Part shown: positions 55,934 through 64,000 of the stretch, in pieces
Layout of the letters: each line of letters begins with the position of its first letter
Numbering within the stretch: the stretch's first letter is position 1
Assembly (NCBI RefSeq): GCF_000427805.1
Contig: NZ_KE386588.1
Span: 108,266-172,265 of the forward strand
DNA from: Budvicia aquatica DSM 5075 = ATCC 35567
GTDB taxonomy: Bacteria; Pseudomonadota; Gammaproteobacteria; Enterobacterales; Enterobacteriaceae
Length of the DNA stretch: 64,000 bases
Direction of reading: 5' to 3'
Notes under the pieces: generated by a model
Told to the model about the DNA's origin: nothing
The model's input: the letters and a program-made list of their open reading frames with translations, nothing else
The model's database searches: none
Program-made: the position numbers and the translations under genes

Positions 55934-56587
55934 ATGAAAGAAATTGAACGATTGATGCATAACAATGAAACCTGGTCAGCCAGCATGTGTAAGGACGATC
56001 CGGAATTTTTTGAACGTCTGGCGCTGGCACAAAAACCTCGTTTTCTATGGATTGGCTGCTCTGACAGCCGCGTCCCCGCTGAACGCCTGACCGGATTAGA
56101 ACCCGGTGAATTATTTGTGCATCGGAACGTAGCAAACTTAGTTATTCACACCGATCTTAACTGTTTATCCGTGGTGCAATACGCCGTTGAAGTTCTGGAA
56201 ATTGAACACATTATTATTTGTGGTCACTATGACTGCGGCGGTGTAACGGCGGCCATAAATAACCCAGAGCTTGGCCTGATCAATAACTGGCTGCTGCACA
56301 TTCGCGACCTCTGGTACAAACACAGCTCGCTTATCGGTGAACTTCCGCCAGAAAAACGTGCAGACCTGTTAAGTGAAATTAACGTGGTTGAGCAGGTATA
56401 TAACCTTGGTCACTCGACAATTGTTCAGTCAGCCTGGAAAAGAGGCCAGAAAGTGTTAATTCACGGATGGGTTTACGGCATGCAAGACGGTAAGCTACGG
56501 GATCTGGAAGTTAGTGCATCCAGTCGCGAATCGCTGGAGCTGCTTTACCGCAAAGCCATTTCTAACCTACTGACAATCAAAAAATAA
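55934..56587 (+). CDS. can: Beta-class carbonic anhydrase
   Basis: Can interconverts carbon dioxide and bicarbonate, supplying bicarbonate for carboxylations. The 217 residues follow E. coli Can: [29 protein letters not shown] with the zinc Cys near 42 and the Asp-Arg pair, and [11 protein letters not shown] with His and Cys near 98 and 101. GSGC-type usage here is HYDCGG instead of [22 protein letters not shown] is conserved. It is divergent from yadGH and convergent with hpt, the E. coli arrangement. Confidence 0.96.
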   Translation: MKEIERLMHNNETWSASMCKDDPEFFERLALAQKPRFLWIGCSDSRVPAERLTGLEPGELFVHRNVANLVIHTDLNCLSVVQYAVEVLEIEHIIICGHYDCGGVTAAINNPELGLINNWLLHIRDLWYKHSSLIGELPPEKRADLLSEINVVEQVYNLGHSTIVQSAWKRGQKVLIHGWVYGMQDGKLRDLEVSASSRESLELLYRKAISNLLTIKK

Positions 56588-56607
56588 TTTCACTAAAACC
56601 GTCAATA

Positions 56608-56650
56608 AAATAAAAGCTGAACGGGTACCTATGTTCAGCTTTTATTTTTT
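56608..56650 (+). terminator. Terminator after can
   Basis: A 15-bp stem (ATAAAAGCTGAAC / GTTCAGCTTTTAT) ends in a T-run. Confidence 0.9.
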
Positions 56651-56730
56651 ATAGCCTAAATAATTCGAGTTACATTGCGGCGGTAAGAGAGCACCGCCAA
56701 CAAAGATGCAGCTTGAAGCATGACGGGTAA
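56650..56730. repeat. Palindromic intergenic repeat, short copy (81 bp)
   Basis: The left end is TATAGCC...AATAATTCGAGTTACATT and the right end GATGCAGCTTGAAGCATGA...GGGTAA. The core is reduced to a single GGCGGT / ACCGCC hairpin. It lies between convergent can and hpt. Confidence 0.8.
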
Positions 56731-56736
56731 TCAGGG

Positions 56737-57273
56737 CTATTCGTCCAACATCACCACTTTACCTACATAGGGCAAATGACGGTAACGCTGGGCGTAGTCA
56801 ATACCATAACCGACCACAAACTCGTCCTCAATAGAGAAGCCGATGTAATCGATAGGGACAATTATTTCACGTCGTGACGGCTTATCCAGCAGGGTACATA
56901 ACGCGACAGAATTAGGCTCACGGAGCTCTAATATCTCTCGCACTTTAGTCAGGGTATAGCCAGTATCAATGATGTCTTCAACAATCAGTACGTCTTTACC
57001 GCGAATGTCTTCATCTAGATCTTTTAGAATCTTCACATCACGATTACTACTCATGCTATTACCATAGCTGGATGCAGTAATAAAATCGACTTCATGGTTT
57101 ACGGTGATCATACGGCATAAATCGGCCATAAAAATAAAAGAACCGCGCAGTAAACCGACTAAGACCAGCTCTTTACCACTGTCGCCATAGCGTTCGTTAA
57201 TTTGATGAGCAAGTTCAGCAATGCGTGTTTTCACGTCTTGCTCGGTAATCATAACTTCAACAATATGTTTCAT
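56737..57273 (-). CDS. hpt: Hypoxanthine phosphoribosyltransferase
   Basis: Hpt converts hypoxanthine (and guanine less well) with PRPP to nucleotides in purine salvage. The 178 residues equal the E. coli length and contain the PRPP motif [15 protein letters not shown] near residue 98, the [11 protein letters not shown] loop near 45, and the C-terminal [20 protein letters not shown] purine-binding region. It is convergent with can, its usual neighbour. Confidence 0.96.
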   Translation of the reverse strand: MKHIVEVMITEQDVKTRIAELAHQINERYGDSGKELVLVGLLRGSFIFMADLCRMITVNHEVDFITASSYGNSMSSNRDVKILKDLDEDIRGKDVLIVEDIIDTGYTLTKVREILELREPNSVALCTLLDKPSRREIIVPIDYIGFSIEDEFVVGYGIDYAQRYRHLPYVGKVVMLDE

Positions 57274-57448
57274 AGCGAAATATCGGTCACAATATCAGAC
57301 CGCATCATCCCTTGGACTGAAAGAAGGTCGAAGAGTTTAGCATAACTCAGTTGGCGGTGCGATTAGAGGATTAGAGAATATTGAGAAACAGCCTTGGGCA
57401 ATAATAGCGCAGGCGTTATTGAATCAAGGTGATAAATTTGCAGGCCAG

Positions 57449-57572
57449 ACGCCCCAAATAATTCGAATGGCATTGAAGCGGCGAGTCAGTTCACCTCAAC
57501 GGCATAGATAACGATGCCATTAAGGTGAACAAACGCAGCCAACCAAAATGCAGCTTGAAGTATGACGGAGGT
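57449..57572. repeat. Palindromic intergenic repeat, long copy with a different core
   Basis: The left signature is AATAATTCGAATGGCATT and the right AATGCAGCTTGAAGTATGACGG, as in the other copies. The core instead has stems GTTCACCT / AAGGTGAAC and GGCAT / ATGCC, unrelated to the cores at 8454 and 45798. It lies between hpt and the downstream TetR gene and fills much of that 305-bp gap. Confidence 0.8.
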
Positions 57573-57578
57573 AAAAAC

Positions 57579-58241
57579 TTAATTAATTAAGCCGGCATCT
57601 TCTTCAACCTGGCGGACAATCGCTTTGCCCATCCACTGGACGATATTTTGAATCTGCTCTGAATCAAGGTTCCAGATATCCTTAAATACCAGAAAGACTT
57701 CAGAACCATAAATCAGAGAAAACGCATGTTTCATACGCGCCAGTTCATCATTAGAAATTTTGCCATTCAAAGGTTCTGCTGCTAGTTCAACTAAACGTTT
57801 ACGATTACCACGAACAAACAGAGCCTTATTTTCTTTATCCAATCTCTGAGCCCGTAAATCAGCCCATTGTTGTAAAGAGACCTGAAGTGCCGCCCGTAAT
57901 GCGCCTTCATGCTTTTCCATTTGTGGATATGCAAACTCAAGTAGCGCAGAAATTCTTTCCCCGACGGTATCTTCCTTAGGTGACCAACGCTGAATTGGCC
58001 CCAGGCTTTCATCAACAATAGATGAAACTAACTCGCCCTGAGTCGGAAAATAGCGATAGGCCGTGGCCCGAGATACCCCGGCTGCGGTTGCAAGTTCAGT
58101 TATTGATGGAAACCACCCCTGTTCCAACATCCCCATTGCCGTATCAATCAGCTTACTTTGTGTTCTCGCTCGGGCGCGTGTTAGCGTTTGTTTACTCTCA
58201 CTTGAAGAGATTTTTTGTCCGTTTTGTAGGCCATCTCTCAT
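57579..58241 (-). CDS. TetR-family regulator of the Tm-1-like cassette
   Basis: This 220-residue protein has the TetR helix-turn-helix SKLIDTAMGMLEQGWFPSITELATAAGVSRATAYRYFPTQGELVSSI (residues about 28-75) and a helical ligand domain containing many Leu and Arg. I take ATG 58241; TTG 58247 is possible. It is divergent from the UPF0261 gene with a gap of 115 bases, the usual layout for a local repressor. The operator was not identified with confidence. It replaces the gcd gene expected beside hpt in E. coli. Confidence 0.83.
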   Translation of the reverse strand: MRDGLQNGQKISSSESKQTLTRARARTQSKLIDTAMGMLEQGWFPSITELATAAGVSRATAYRYFPTQGELVSSIVDESLGPIQRWSPKEDTVGERISALLEFAYPQMEKHEGALRAALQVSLQQWADLRAQRLDKENKALFVRGNRKRLVELAAEPLNGKISNDELARMKHAFSLIYGSEVFLVFKDIWNLDSEQIQNIVQWMGKAIVRQVEEDAGLIN

Positions 58242-58356
58242 TTTCAATGTGATACTCCGGTCTCATTTTGGCTATAGTATATAGATCAGGTACATTAATG
58301 GCGTTCACTGAAAAACTGATACCTCGACTAAATTCTGATGCCAAGGAAGTGTTACG

Positions 58357-59568
58357 ATGAAAAAGAAATCTATCTATATCGCCACAACTTTTGATACTAA
58401 AAGTGAAGAGGCTTTGTACATTCGAGACCTCATTATTGCAACTGACCTTTCGGTCACTACTATAGATTTATCGACCAAATCCTCTCAAAATCACCCGCAG
58501 GCTGATATATCGGCTCAAGATGTTGCCGCACATCATCCGGAAGGAATTCAGGCTGTCTTTTGTGGCGATCGTGGAAAAGCCATGGTGGCAATGGCGTTGG
58601 CCTTTGAACATTTTATCCTTTCTCGTGATGACATCGCGGGCATCGTGGGTTTAGGGGGATCCGGTGGAACCGCACTTATTACACCCGCAATGCAGGCCTT
58701 ACCAATTGGTATGCCAAAGCTGATGGTCTCAACCATGGCGTCGGGCGACGTATCAAACTATGTGGGTGCCAGTGATATATCCATGCTCTATTCCGTTACT
58801 GACATTGCCGGGCTGAACCGGATATCCCGTCAGGTTTTAGCTAACGCCGCTCACAGCATCGCAGGTGCCGTCAAATTTGAGGTTCCGGAAGCTAAAGACG
58901 AAAAACCGGCTCTGGGGCTCACCATGTTTGGCGTGACAACCCCTTGCATGCAGGCTATTTCGGCACAGTTGTCCGAGCAGTTTGACTGCCTGATTTTCCA
59001 TGCCACGGGAACTGGCGGAACGGCAATGGAAAAGTTAGCCGGTAGCCACCTGTTAAATGGCCTGCTGGATATCACTACCACAGAGATTTGCGACATGATG
59101 TTTGGCGGCGTTTTAGCCTGCGGACCGGATCGGTTAGACGTGGTTGCAAAAACTAAAATCCCTTATGTCGGTTCCTGCGGCGCATTGGATATGGTGAATT
59201 TCGGTAACCCTGACACCATCCCTGCCCATTATAAAGATCGACTGTTCTATCCTCACAATGCTCAGGTCACTCTGATGCGAACCACCAAAGAAGAAAATCA
59301 AAAAATGGGAGAATGGATCGGTCACAAGCTTAATGCCTGCGAAGGTGAAGTAAGATTTTTGATCCCTGAAGGGGGTGTCTCTGCGTTAGATGCGCCGGAC
59401 CAATTATTCTGGTCGCCAGAAAACGATAAAGCACTGTTTGAAGCATTAGAAAAAACGGTTAACCAAACTGAACGTCGTCGTTTAATTCGCGTGCCTTATA
59501 ACATTAACGACCCGCGCTTTGCTGAAGAAGCAGTTACCCAATTTAAAGAAATCTGGAATAAAAAATAA
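58357..59568 (+). CDS. Tm-1-like ATP-binding domain protein (UPF0261)
   Basis: This 403-residue protein belongs to UPF0261, the family of the N-terminal half of tomato Tm-1, which binds ATP and inhibits tobamovirus replication in plants. Visible features are [21 protein letters not shown] at the N-terminus, [17 protein letters not shown] near residue 97, [14 protein letters not shown] near 213, and [14 protein letters not shown] near 270. The bacterial function is unknown. It is nine bases from the next gene, whose product corresponds to the C-terminal half of Tm-1, so the two probably work as one complex. It is under a divergent TetR gene. Confidence 0.85.
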   Translation: MKKKSIYIATTFDTKSEEALYIRDLIIATDLSVTTIDLSTKSSQNHPQADISAQDVAAHHPEGIQAVFCGDRGKAMVAMALAFEHFILSRDDIAGIVGLGGSGGTALITPAMQALPIGMPKLMVSTMASGDVSNYVGASDISMLYSVTDIAGLNRISRQVLANAAHSIAGAVKFEVPEAKDEKPALGLTMFGVTTPCMQAISAQLSEQFDCLIFHATGTGGTAMEKLAGSHLLNGLLDITTTEICDMMFGGVLACGPDRLDVVAKTKIPYVGSCGALDMVNFGNPDTIPAHYKDRLFYPHNAQVTLMRTTKEENQKMGEWIGHKLNACEGEVRFLIPEGGVSALDAPDQLFWSPENDKALFEALEKTVNQTERRRLIRVPYNINDPRFAEEAVTQFKEIWNKK

Positions 59569-59577
59569 GGAGTCTAT

Positions 59578-60408
59578 ATGTCACGTTTCTCCCGTGAGGA
59601 GCTATTGAAAAAATTCCGCACCATGATTGAACGTAAAGAACCAATTATTGGTGGCGGTGCCGGTACCGGACTTTCGGCCAAGTGCGAAGAGGCCGGAGGG
59701 ATCGATCTGATTGTTATTTATAATTCAGGTCGTTATCGCATGGCCGGCCGCGGTTCGCTGGCCGGTCTATTAGCCTATGGCAATGCCAATGACATTGTGA
59801 TGGATATGGCGAAAGAAGTGCTACCGGTAGTAAAAAACACCCCCGTTCTGGCCGGTGTTAACGGTACCGACCCTTTTGTTAACTTCGATGTTTTTCTGGA
59901 TGATGTTATCCGCACCGGCTTCTCGGGTGTGCAAAACTTCCCGACCGTCGGTCTGATCGACGGTAACTTCCGGGCCAATCTTGAAGAGACCGGAATGGGT
60001 TATGCCTTAGAAGTCGACATGATTCGCTTAGCCCATCAAAAAGGGCTATTGACCACCCCATACGTATTCAGTGAGGCAGATGCCATCGCAATGACCGAAG
60101 CCGGCGCCGACATTATCGTTCCGCATATGGGGCTAACCACCGGTGGTAACATTGGCGCAGAAACCGCCATGACCTTAAAAGACTGTGTCCCTATGATTAA
60201 CGCCTGGGCTAAAGCAGCTAAATCAGTGCGCAAAGACATTATTGTACTTTGTCACGGCGGCCCAATCTCATCCCCTGAAGATGCCAGCTATATTCTGGCA
60301 AATTGCCCGGATTGCGATGGCTTCTATGGTGCAAGCTCAATGGAGCGTTTGCCAACCGAAGTGGCATTAACCGATACAACCCGTCAGTTTAAAAATATTA
60401 CCCGCTAA
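59578..60408 (+). CDS. Phosphoenolpyruvate-hydrolase-type TIM-barrel protein
   Basis: This is a 276-residue TIM-barrel protein of the phosphoenolpyruvate hydrolase-like family, corresponding to the C-terminal domain of Tm-1. Motifs include [42 protein letters not shown] in segments ([19 protein letters not shown]), [37 protein letters not shown] and [19 protein letters not shown] lies before its ATG. It follows the UPF0261 gene by nine bases. The reaction is unknown; a C-C or C-P bond cleavage on a small organic acid is possible. Confidence 0.82.
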   Translation: MSRFSREELLKKFRTMIERKEPIIGGGAGTGLSAKCEEAGGIDLIVIYNSGRYRMAGRGSLAGLLAYGNANDIVMDMAKEVLPVVKNTPVLAGVNGTDPFVNFDVFLDDVIRTGFSGVQNFPTVGLIDGNFRANLEETGMGYALEVDMIRLAHQKGLLTTPYVFSEADAIAMTEAGADIIVPHMGLTTGGNIGAETAMTLKDCVPMINAWAKAAKSVRKDIIVLCHGGPISSPEDASYILANCPDCDGFYGASSMERLPTEVALTDTTRQFKNITR

Positions 60409-60475
60409 CTTAGGCATCATAAATGTCCGGCTACGCTTAGCGGACTAATTTTACTAACCGTAAGGGAACAGCAAT

Positions 60476-60796
60476 ATGATGAAGCACATTGTTTTACTGC
60501 AATTTAAAGAGTCACTGACAGCTCAAGAGATCAAAGAGGCTTTCATTTTACTTGAAGGATTAGGTAAGACTATCCCTCAGATAAAATCCTTTAAGTGCGG
60601 TAAATATGATAGCAATGAAGGCATGAACCATGGCTTCGAATACGGGTTTGAAATTGAGTTTGATAACGCAGAAGATCGGGATATCTATCTATTCCATCCG
60701 GACCACGTCGCCGTAGCCGGAAAAGTCATTCCGCTGTTAAAAAATGGCACTGACTCACTGATGGCTTTTGACTACGATCCGACCAAAGGCCTGTAG
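60476..60796 (+). CDS. Dabb-family (stress-responsive alpha/beta barrel) protein
   Basis: This 106-residue protein is a dimeric ferredoxin-like alpha/beta barrel of the Dabb type: MKHIVLLQFKESLTAQEI at the N-terminus, the YGFEIEFDNAEDRDIYLFHPDHVAVAGKVIPLL core, in which the His-Pro-x-His segment is characteristic, and a C-terminal DYDPTKGL. Such proteins act as small catalysts or stabilise ligands. AAGGGA lies before ATG 60476; 60479 is also possible. It is probably the last gene of the Tm-1-like cassette, ending at the terminator at 60836. Confidence 0.82.
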   Translation: MMKHIVLLQFKESLTAQEIKEAFILLEGLGKTIPQIKSFKCGKYDSNEGMNHGFEYGFEIEFDNAEDRDIYLFHPDHVAVAGKVIPLLKNGTDSLMAFDYDPTKGL

Positions 60797-60835
60797 TCCA
60801 ATTTGGACTGAATCGATGTGAATTTCAGATAAAAT

Positions 60836-60867
60836 AAAGCCCGATAACATCACGTTATCGGGCTTTT
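60836..60867. terminator. Bidirectional terminator
   Basis: AAAGCCCGATAAC / GTTATCGGGCTTT is a perfect 13-bp stem with a 5-base loop, ending in T, between convergent genes. Confidence 0.92.
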
Positions 60868-60880
60868 ACTATTTGATTGA

Positions 60881-61159
60881 TTACTTATATATTTCTGCTG
60901 AAATACGCCAATATGGTGAGGTATCGTAAGACTTGGCACCAATGACCCGAAAGTAAGAGGCGCCCTGCTTCTCTGCCTTAGCTTTAATTGCCTCAACGGC
61001 TTCATCAAGCGTATCGGCAACCACCGTTGTACCGACTACCCCCATGCTTTCCAACTGCATCTTTTCTGCCTGCTGGGTATTTCTGATTTCAGTAATGGCG
61101 TAGGCCGTATTTATGCTCAAAGCCACTAAAAACGTGGCCAATAGGGTTGATATCTTCAT
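60881..61159 (-). CDS. DUF1471 (YhcN/BhsA-like) periplasmic protein
   Basis: The 92-residue product has a signal peptide (MKISTLLATFLVALSINTAYA) and a DUF1471 domain with VVADTLDEAVEAIKAKAEKQGASYFRVIGA and the C-terminal YWRISAEIYK. Members such as YhcN, BhsA and McbA respond to acid, peroxide or other stress and affect biofilm formation. I chose ATG 61159 because an ATG four codons earlier has no ribosome binding site and the family is about 90 residues. It stands alone. Confidence 0.87.
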   Translation of the reverse strand: MKISTLLATFLVALSINTAYAITEIRNTQQAEKMQLESMGVVGTTVVADTLDEAVEAIKAKAEKQGASYFRVIGAKSYDTSPYWRISAEIYK

Positions 61160-61248
61160 ATTCTTTTCCATTCTGGCTTTAGGACCAACGTTCTGATTTA
61201 TCTATATCCCAGCAAGCATGGTCCGACTGAATAGCGAAGGCCAATGCT

Positions 61249-61276
61249 CCAGAGCTTGAAGTATAACGGCTATATC
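61249..61276. repeat. Degenerate half copy of the palindromic repeat
   Basis: AGAGCTTGAAGTATAACGGC followed by TATAT matches the right-hand end of the repeat family, but the left-hand arm before 61210 is only weakly recognisable. It is probably a decayed copy. Confidence 0.45.
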
Positions 61277-61384
61277 ATACGCCGGATAAATTAAAGCATA
61301 GCGAACTTTATTTCCCCTCGCCCATTTTTGACTTTTAGTGCCCTGCTAATTTTGTTTTTATTGACTCTTGAACCACAAATTAAT

Positions 61385-61399
61385 ACTGTACGGTACAGT
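61385..61399. promoter_or_regulatory. Operator-like palindrome upstream of the RamA-like gene
   Basis: ACTGTAC-G-GTACAGT is a perfect palindrome with one central base, 64 bases before the AraC-type gene. Its reverse complement differs in one of 15 bases from the site before the TetR gene at 17067, so one regulator may bind both. Confidence 0.65.
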
Positions 61400-61462
61400 T
61401 TCAAGTAAGCAAAAAAATTAGTCCGTACGATGATAGATTTGTAACGACAGAGGATAGTAATC

Positions 61463-61783
61463 ATGCTCCGTATTAGCATTATAAAAGAATTGGCCCATTG
61501 GATTGAAAATCACTTAGAAGAACCTCTGGATGTCAAGCGAGTCGCATCAAAATCAGGATATTCACAATGGCATCTACAACGCCTATTTAAAGATATTACC
61601 GGGGACTCCCTGGCCCTGTATATTCGTAAAAAACGCCTGCAAAATGCAGCATTTGAACTAAAACAGAGTAAAAGAACCATTGCTGAAATTGCCTATCAGT
61701 ATCAGTTTGATTCTCAACAAAGTTTTACCCGCGCGTTTAAAAAAATGTTTTCACAAACGCCTTCAGATTATCGATATCATTAA
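61463..61783 (+). CDS. MarA/SoxS/RamA-like transcriptional activator
   Basis: This 106-residue protein consists only of the double helix-turn-helix of the AraC family, as do MarA, SoxS and RamA. WIENHLEEPLDVKRVASKSGYSQWHLQRLFKDITGD forms the first motif, and YIRKKRLQNAAFELKQSKRTIAEIAYQYQFDSQQSFTRAFKKMF the second. Such activators turn on efflux pumps and porin control in response to toxic compounds and have no ligand domain; their amount is set by a repressor. AGAGGA lies eight bases before ATG 61463. A palindrome shared with a TetR gene lies upstream. Which of the three names applies cannot be decided. Confidence 0.87.
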   Translation: MLRISIIKELAHWIENHLEEPLDVKRVASKSGYSQWHLQRLFKDITGDSLALYIRKKRLQNAAFELKQSKRTIAEIAYQYQFDSQQSFTRAFKKMFSQTPSDYRYH

Positions 61784-61939
61784 TGATTATCGGTTTCCAA
61801 GTGCTGTTGGTTCTCAGTTTTCAAGGGAAGACATTAAACTGAATCAATGCTGGCTGAACCATCGGCCAGACATAAAAAGATTTGTCATAATCGGCCAGTA
61901 TGGTAACGTCAGCATATTGATAAATTTATTGCTGATGTA

Positions 61940-62299
61940 ATGAAGAAAAAATCCTTTTTTAATATACCGCTATTACTGTTACCGCTTATCGGGTTTTCAT
62001 CGACTTGTCAGGCTCTTACAGAATCAGAAGCAGAAGAGCTGGCCGATCTCACTGCTGTATTTCTCTATCTGAAAAAAGAGTGCGGATATAATGATCTTCC
62101 GGTACCTGAGATTAAACGGGCACTAGTCTATTTTGCTCAGCAAAACCGCTGGGATTTAAGTAATTATAATCAAATCAATATGGAAGAATTAGGTCAGTCT
62201 AGCTACAGAGACCTAAGCCTGATTCCTATTGCTAAAGACCGGAAATGTAAGGCCTTAGCCAAAGATTCATTTGGCATTATGAATTACAGCAATAAATAG
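61940..62299 (+). CDS. yacC: YacC-family pilotin-like protein
   Basis: The 119-residue product has a signal peptide (IPLLLLPLIGFSSTCQA). The mature part closely follows E. coli YacC: LTESEAEELADLTAVFLYLKKECGYNDLPVPEIKRALVYFAQQNRWDLSNYN, with paired cysteines (ECGY and RKCKAL). It belongs to the PulS/OutS pilotin-like family, which helps secretins of type II secretion reach the outer membrane; no secretion genes are present in this window. It precedes speE, as in E. coli. Confidence 0.9.
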   Translation: MKKKSFFNIPLLLLPLIGFSSTCQALTESEAEELADLTAVFLYLKKECGYNDLPVPEIKRALVYFAQQNRWDLSNYNQINMEELGQSSYRDLSLIPIAKDRKCKALAKDSFGIMNYSNK

Positions 62300-62461
62300 G
62301 GGAATACCGGTTTGGTTTCCCTTATTTTATTTATCCCGGCCCTATCCCCCTGTCTTACATCATATTTCAGCTAATATGGCCGACTCCATTAATCGTGCAT
62401 ATAGGTAATGAGTTAGCTATTATATTCCGCTTACTTTTGTGCGGTATTAAGGATATCAGTC

Positions 62462-63316
62462 ATGTCCAATAAAGAGATTTGGTTTGAAACCCTGCATAGC
62501 GGGTTCGGTCAGTTTTTCTCTATCGATAAAACCTTGTATCAGGATAAAACCGAACACCAGGATTTAATTATTTTTGAAAATGACGTCATGGGGCGCGTGA
62601 TGGCCTTAGACGGCGTAATACAAACCACCGAACGCGATGAGTTTATCTACCATGAGATGATGGCTCACGTTCCAATCATTGCCCATGGCAGAGCCAAACG
62701 TGTTCTGATTATTGGCGGCGGCGACGGTGGTATGCTACGTGAAGTTTGTCAGCATCAAAGCGTTGAGCACATTACCATGGTTGAAATTGACGCTAATGTC
62801 GTAGAGTTTTGCCGTGAATATTTGCCAAACCACAGTGCCGGAGCCTATGACGATCCGCGCTTCAATCTGGTGATTGAAGACGGCGTAAACTTTGTCAGCC
62901 AAACGGATATGAAGTTTGATGTTATCATCTCCGACTGCACCGACCCTATCGGCCCCGGAGAGAGTTTATTCACCTCTGATTTCTATCAAGGCTGTGCCCG
63001 CTGTTTAAATGAAAACGGAATCTTTGTCGCGCAAAATGGCGTCTGTTTTTTACAGCAAGATGAAGCCGTTAGTAGCCATAAAAAACTGTCGAATTATTTT
63101 GAAGATACCAGCTTCTATCAGGCGGCGATTCCTACCTATTACGGTGGAATAATGACGTTTGCCTGGGCAACCCAGAATGCATTATTACGTCACTATGATT
63201 TAGCTGTTTTAAAAGAACGGTTTAATAAGTCCGGGATTAAGTGCCGTTATTATAACCCGGAGATCCATGCGGGCAGCTTCGCTCTGCCACAATATTTACA
63301 AGACGCATTATCCTGA
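62462..63316 (+). CDS. speE: Spermidine synthase
   Basis: SpeE transfers aminopropyl from decarboxylated S-adenosylmethionine to putrescine. The 284-residue protein has the binding motif [15 protein letters not shown] near residue 80, the [22 protein letters not shown]-terminus and the catalytic Asp in [12 protein letters not shown] near 157. It lies directly before speD, which makes its substrate, with a gap of 46 bases, so they form the speE-speD operon. Confidence 0.97.
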   Translation: MSNKEIWFETLHSGFGQFFSIDKTLYQDKTEHQDLIIFENDVMGRVMALDGVIQTTERDEFIYHEMMAHVPIIAHGRAKRVLIIGGGDGGMLREVCQHQSVEHITMVEIDANVVEFCREYLPNHSAGAYDDPRFNLVIEDGVNFVSQTDMKFDVIISDCTDPIGPGESLFTSDFYQGCARCLNENGIFVAQNGVCFLQQDEAVSSHKKLSNYFEDTSFYQAAIPTYYGGIMTFAWATQNALLRHYDLAVLKERFNKSGIKCRYYNPEIHAGSFALPQYLQDALS

Positions 63317-63362
63317 TAATAATATTTCTCGTTATAAACTATAAATAAGGCGGTGAACCAAA

Positions 63363-64000
63363 TTGCATAAACTAAAACTACACGGCTTCAATAACTTAAC
63401 CAAGAGCCTGAGTTTTTGTGTCTACGATATTTGCTATGCTAAGACAGCTCAAGACAGAGACCGATACATTGCTTATATCGATGAACAGTACAATGCTAAC
63501 CGATTGACAGAAATCCTGACTGAAACCTGTTCAATTATTGGGGCTAACATATTGAATATCGCTCGTCAGGATTATGACCCTCAAGGGGCCAGCGTCACTA
63601 TATTAATTAGTGAAGAACCGATGGATCCGAACCTGGTTGACCGTTCAGAAAACCCGGGCCCTTTACCTGATGCGATCGTTGCTCATTTAGATAAAAGTCA
63701 TATTTGTGTCCACACTTACCCAGAAAGTCACCCGGAAAGCGGTCTTTGTACCTTTAGGGCTGATATTGAAGTGTCGACCTGTGGCGTGATTTCACCGCTT
63801 AAGGCGCTGAATTACCTCATTCACCAGCTCGAATCTGACATCGTCACGCTCGACTATCGGGTACGCGGATTTACCCGAGATATTAACGGCATAAAGCACT
63901 ATATCGATCATAAAATAAATTCTATTCAAAACTTTATGACCGAAGATATAACCTCGCTTTACCATATGGTTGACGTGAATGTGTATCAGGAAAATATCTT
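63363..64000 (+). CDS. speD: S-adenosylmethionine decarboxylase proenzyme (cut at right edge), TTG start
   Basis: SpeD decarboxylates S-adenosylmethionine for spermidine synthesis. The visible 212 codons follow E. coli Spe[29 protein letters not shown], the self-cleavage site [16 protein letters not shown] where Ser becomes the pyruvoyl group, and [24 protein letters not shown]. The start is TTG 63363, because AAGGCGGTG lies seven bases upstream and no ATG is nearby. The last third is beyond the window. Confidence 0.95.
   Translation, partial: MHKLKLHGFNNLTKSLSFCVYDICYAKTAQDRDRYIAYIDEQYNANRLTEILTETCSIIGANILNIARQDYDPQGASVTILISEEPMDPNLVDRSENPGPLPDAIVAHLDKSHICVHTYPESHPESGLCTFRADIEVSTCGVISPLKALNYLIHQLESDIVTLDYRVRGFTRDINGIKHYIDHKINSIQNFMTEDITSLYHMVDVNVYQENI

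Noticed and set aside
58248-58356. TetR operator in the divergent gap before the UPF0261 gene
   Set aside because: I looked for a palindrome between the divergent genes and found only weak partial symmetry, not enough to assign a site.
61680-61940. 86-codon frame overlapping the end of the RamA-like gene
   Set aside because: It begins inside the helix-turn-helix gene in another frame and lacks a ribosome binding site; the codons after 61783 read as ordinary intergenic DNA.

Overview
The window is chromosomal DNA of a gamma-proteobacterium of the order Enterobacterales. Protein after protein resembles its Escherichia coli counterpart along its whole length, and several blocks keep the E. coli gene order: purC-bamC-dapA-gcvR-bcp-perM-bepA-yfgD-hda-uraA-upp-purM-purN; raiA...pheL-pheA; mrcB-hrpB-sfsA-dksA-gluQ-pcnB-folK; yadE-yadH-yadG-can-hpt; yacC-speE-speD. 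Base composition looks moderate. The genus cannot be fixed from the sequence alone; a lineage outside the E. coli/Salmonella core (for example Budviciaceae) would fit, but this is a guess.

Layout. 1-775: a possible toxin C-terminal tail, then a WapI-like immunity gene. 829-16924: housekeeping genes (purines, envelope assembly, lysine/peptidoglycan precursor, uracil uptake and salvage, replication control, spermidine acetylation), with accessory genes (a secreted orphan protein, an exo/endonuclease-phosphatase family protein, an M28 peptidase lipoprotein). 17204-25037: a TetR regulator, then an acid-sugar catabolic locus (zinc dehydrogenase, two MFS carriers, SDR, FadR-type GntR regulator, ManD-family dehydratase) with repeated operator-like sites. 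25226-27090: three small cytoplasmic proteins of immunity-gene type. 27574-30195: a divergent LysR/DHA2 efflux pair. 30485-33294: an epd gene without pgk, and thiM-thiD behind what looks like a decayed TPP riboswitch. 33295-34313: 1 kb without a gene, then glutaminase and an MFS carrier. 37545-40702: a CRP-type site, raiA, ldtB, and pheL-pheA with its attenuator. 40840-50593: mrcB, hrpB, sfsA, dksA, gluQ, pcnB and folK. 50777-57273: a diguanylate cyclase where panBCD would be expected, then yadE, a DUF1287 gene, yadHG, can and hpt. 57579-60796: a TetR-controlled three-gene cassette whose first two products correspond to the two halves of plant Tm-1. 60881-64000: a DUF1471 protein, a MarA/RamA-type activator, yacC, speE and the start of speD.

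The most interesting signals are: (i) a 15-bp operator-like palindrome shared, 14 of 15 bases, by the TetR gene near 17.1 kb and the RamA-like gene near 61.4 kb; (ii) a mobile-looking palindromic repeat family with conserved ends and variable hairpin cores; (iii) non-canonical start codons at hda (CTG) and pcnB (ATT); (iv) the split Tm-1-like cassette; (v) the acid-sugar locus with its shared operator; (vi) the decayed TPP riboswitch; (vii) the absence of panBCD and pgk from their usual positions. No rRNA, tRNA, CRISPR array, prophage or intact insertion sequence was seen.
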